Assembly: GCA_934643865.1 (NCBI GenBank) | Contig: CAKUCX010000095.1 | Span: 1 to 8,108, forward strand | DNA: 8,108 nucleotides | Direction: 5' to 3' | DNA from: an uncultured Kiritimatiellota bacterium | Lineage (GTDB): Bacteria; Verrucomicrobiota; Kiritimatiellia; RFP12; UBA1067 | In this document: positions 7,599-8,108 of the stretch, piece by piece | Position numbering within the stretch: the stretch's first letter is position 1 | Layout of the letters: every line of letters begins with the position of its first letter | Translations under genes and position numbers: made by a program | Notes under the pieces: generated by a model | Databases searched by the model: none | Told to the model about the DNA's origin: nothing | Seen by the model: the letters and a program-made list of their open reading frames with translations, nothing else

Positions 7599-7607
7599 AG
7601 TGTAGCA
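7599..7607 (-). promoter_or_regulatory. Extended -10 promoter, apparently leaderless
   Basis: On the minus strand TGCTACACT reads as an extended -10 element (TG, one base, then TACACT). It ends only seven bases before the GH16 start codon, so transcription would begin at or next to the ATG. No -35 match exists at the right distance, which an extended -10 tolerates, and no ribosome site is present, which fits a leaderless message. An overlapping TATGCT (7604-7609) is an alternative -10. Confidence 0.5.
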
Positions 7608-7624
7608 TATTCTGCGGGTACATC

Positions 7625-7649
7625 GCGCGCCGAGCCGCCCTCGGCGTGC
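7625..7649. promoter_or_regulatory. Palindrome upstream of the GH16 promoter
   Basis: CGCCGAG (7628-7634) and CTCGGCG (7640-7646) are exact inverted repeats around CCGCC. The stem extends outward by a G-T wobble and two further pairs. It sits where the -35 region of the GH16 promoter would be, so it could be an operator for a dimeric regulator. It could equally be the terminator hairpin of a gene outside the window, though no T-tract follows. Confidence 0.35.
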
Positions 7650-7772
7650 AAAGGAAACGCCCGCGACGAGAAGGAACGACGCGTACCGCCCCGGCGGAAC
7701 TGTCCCGAAGTGAAATCCCGCTCATCCCCACAAAACCCACGGCGGGAGCGTGGCCGGACCACGCAGCGAACA
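7650..7772. other. Intergenic stretch, no gene seen
   Basis: I see no credible coding sequence here; open frames across it have no ribosome site, domain or signal. The only structures are small GC inverted repeats: CCGCC/GGCGG around 7687-7698, and GCGTGG (7748-7753) with CCACGC (7759-7764) around a five-base loop. The second lies just before the tandem array and may be a fragment of a dispersed palindromic repeat. Confidence 0.5.
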
Positions 7773-7940
7773 GGGGACGGCGGTCGGGACGGCGGTCGGG
7801 GATGGCGGTTGGGGATGGTGGTTGGGGACGGCGGTTGGGGACGGTGGTCGGGGACGGTGGTTGGGGATGGCGGTCGGGGCGGCGGTCGGGGACGGCGGTT
7901 GGGGACGGCGGTTGGGGATGGTGGTTGGGGATGGCCGGTT
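7773..7940. repeat. G-rich 13-bp tandem array (consensus GGGGAYGGYGGTY)
   Basis: Thirteen head-to-tail units begin at 7773, 7786, 7798, 7811, 7824, 7837, 7850, 7863, 7876, 7888, 7901, 7914 and 7927. Ten are exactly 13 bp; two are 12 bp (one G lost at 7786, the A lost at 7876) and the last is 14 bp. Variation is almost all C/T at three fixed positions. All G runs lie on the plus strand, giving many regularly spaced GGGG and GG tracts able to form G-quadruplexes. Since 13 is not a multiple of 3, the array does not behave as coding DNA. Confidence 0.93.
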
Positions 7941-8005
7941 GGAACCTGTGGCTGGAATCTGCGACCGGAACCTGTGGCTGGAACCTGTGGTCGGAATCTG
8001 TGGTA
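7941..8005. repeat. Second 13-bp tandem array (consensus GGAAYCTGTGGYY)
   Basis: Five contiguous 13-bp units start at 7941, 7954, 7967, 7980 and 7993. They share the period of the preceding array and its GG...C.GTGG skeleton (about 8 of 13 positions against the closest unit), so they look like a diverged subfamily of the same repeat and not an independent element. The last unit runs into the left end of the inverted-repeat element at 8001. Confidence 0.88.
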
Positions 8006-8105
8006 GGGGCCGACGTCCTCGGCGGCCCGCCCCCGGCGCGGGACGTCCGGCTGTCAGACCAGATGCGTGAGGCCGGGCGGGCGCGCGGGACGCGCGCCCC
8101 TACCA
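8001..8105. repeat. TAGGGGC-bounded inverted-repeat element
   Basis: TGGTAGGGGC (8001-8010) and GCCCCTACCA (8096-8105) are perfect 10-bp inverted repeats. Inward of them a second block of similarity (CGTCC at 8014-8018 against GGACG at 8088-8092) and GC-rich arms suggest a longer imperfect hairpin of about 105 bp. It has no coding capacity. The shape fits a REP-like or MITE-like dispersed element; TAGGGGC-ended repeats are common in environmental bacterial genomes. I see no clear flanking target duplication, and the right flank is only three bases long. Confidence 0.65.
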
Positions 8106-8108
8106 ACA

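Noticed and set aside
7592..7762. N-terminal extension of the GH16 protein by 57 residues
   Set aside because: It would place a basic, low-complexity stretch before a clear signal peptide and would cross the candidate -10 element. The start at 7591 is better supported.
7773..8005. CRISPR array or replication-origin iterons
   Set aside because: Units are contiguous 13-mers without spacers. No replication initiator gene or AT-rich unwinding region is near, so an iteron origin is not supported.
7588..8106. 172-residue Pro/Arg-rich open frame on the minus strand (and its plus-strand Gly-rich counterparts)
   Set aside because: The repetitive protein is the translation of a 13-bp DNA repeat that lacks stops in several frames. 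Units of 12 and 14 bp shift the frame, there is no ribosome site, and the frame overlaps the promoter and start of the GH16 gene.

Overview
The window is GC-rich DNA, very probably from the PVC superphylum and most like gut- or sediment-type Verrucomicrobiota/Kiritimatiellae or Lentisphaerae. This is inferred from gene content and style only: a Tat-exported Gfo/Idh/MocA oxidoreductase, a large exported beta-helix protein with 'W...NW' modules, an exported GH16-type polysaccharide hydrolase, and CTTTGCG-rich and TAGGGGC-type dispersed repeats. No marker gene is present, so the assignment is tentative.

Layout from left to right. (1) 1-415 is an AT-richer, non-coding tandem array: about 3.8 copies of a 108-bp unit built from ACGCAAAG/CTTTGCGT words. 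(2) 445-481 is a hairpin just past the end of the first gene. (3) 497-1918 (minus) encodes a 473-residue Gfo/Idh/MocA oxidoreductase with a Tat signal, a good ribosome site and a near-consensus sigma70-type promoter. (4) 1919-2125 is a divergent intergenic region. On the plus strand it carries a candidate promoter whose -35/-10 spacer contains nine consecutive G. (5) 2126-5470 (plus) encodes a 1114-residue exported beta-helix protein. (6) 5470-5497 is a GC hairpin between two converging genes. (7) 5504-7591 (minus) encodes a 695-residue exported enzyme: an N-terminal GH16 domain with an intact ETDIME catalytic motif joined to a large helical domain I cannot name. (8) 7592-8108 has no credible gene. 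It holds an apparently leaderless extended -10 promoter, a palindrome over its upstream part, a 13-bp-period G-rich tandem array that switches to a second 13-bp variant, and a 105-bp element bounded by TGGTAGGGGC inverted repeats.

Taken together, the genes suggest a polysaccharide-handling, surface-oriented locus: a secreted glycan hydrolase, a large secreted beta-helix protein, and an exported dehydrogenase-like protein that may act on a sugar or sugar derivative. The three genes have separate promoters and are not an operon, so the functional link is inference. The points most worth checking are the GH16 fusion partner domain, the poly-G promoter of the beta-helix gene (possible phase variation), and the two repeat islands.
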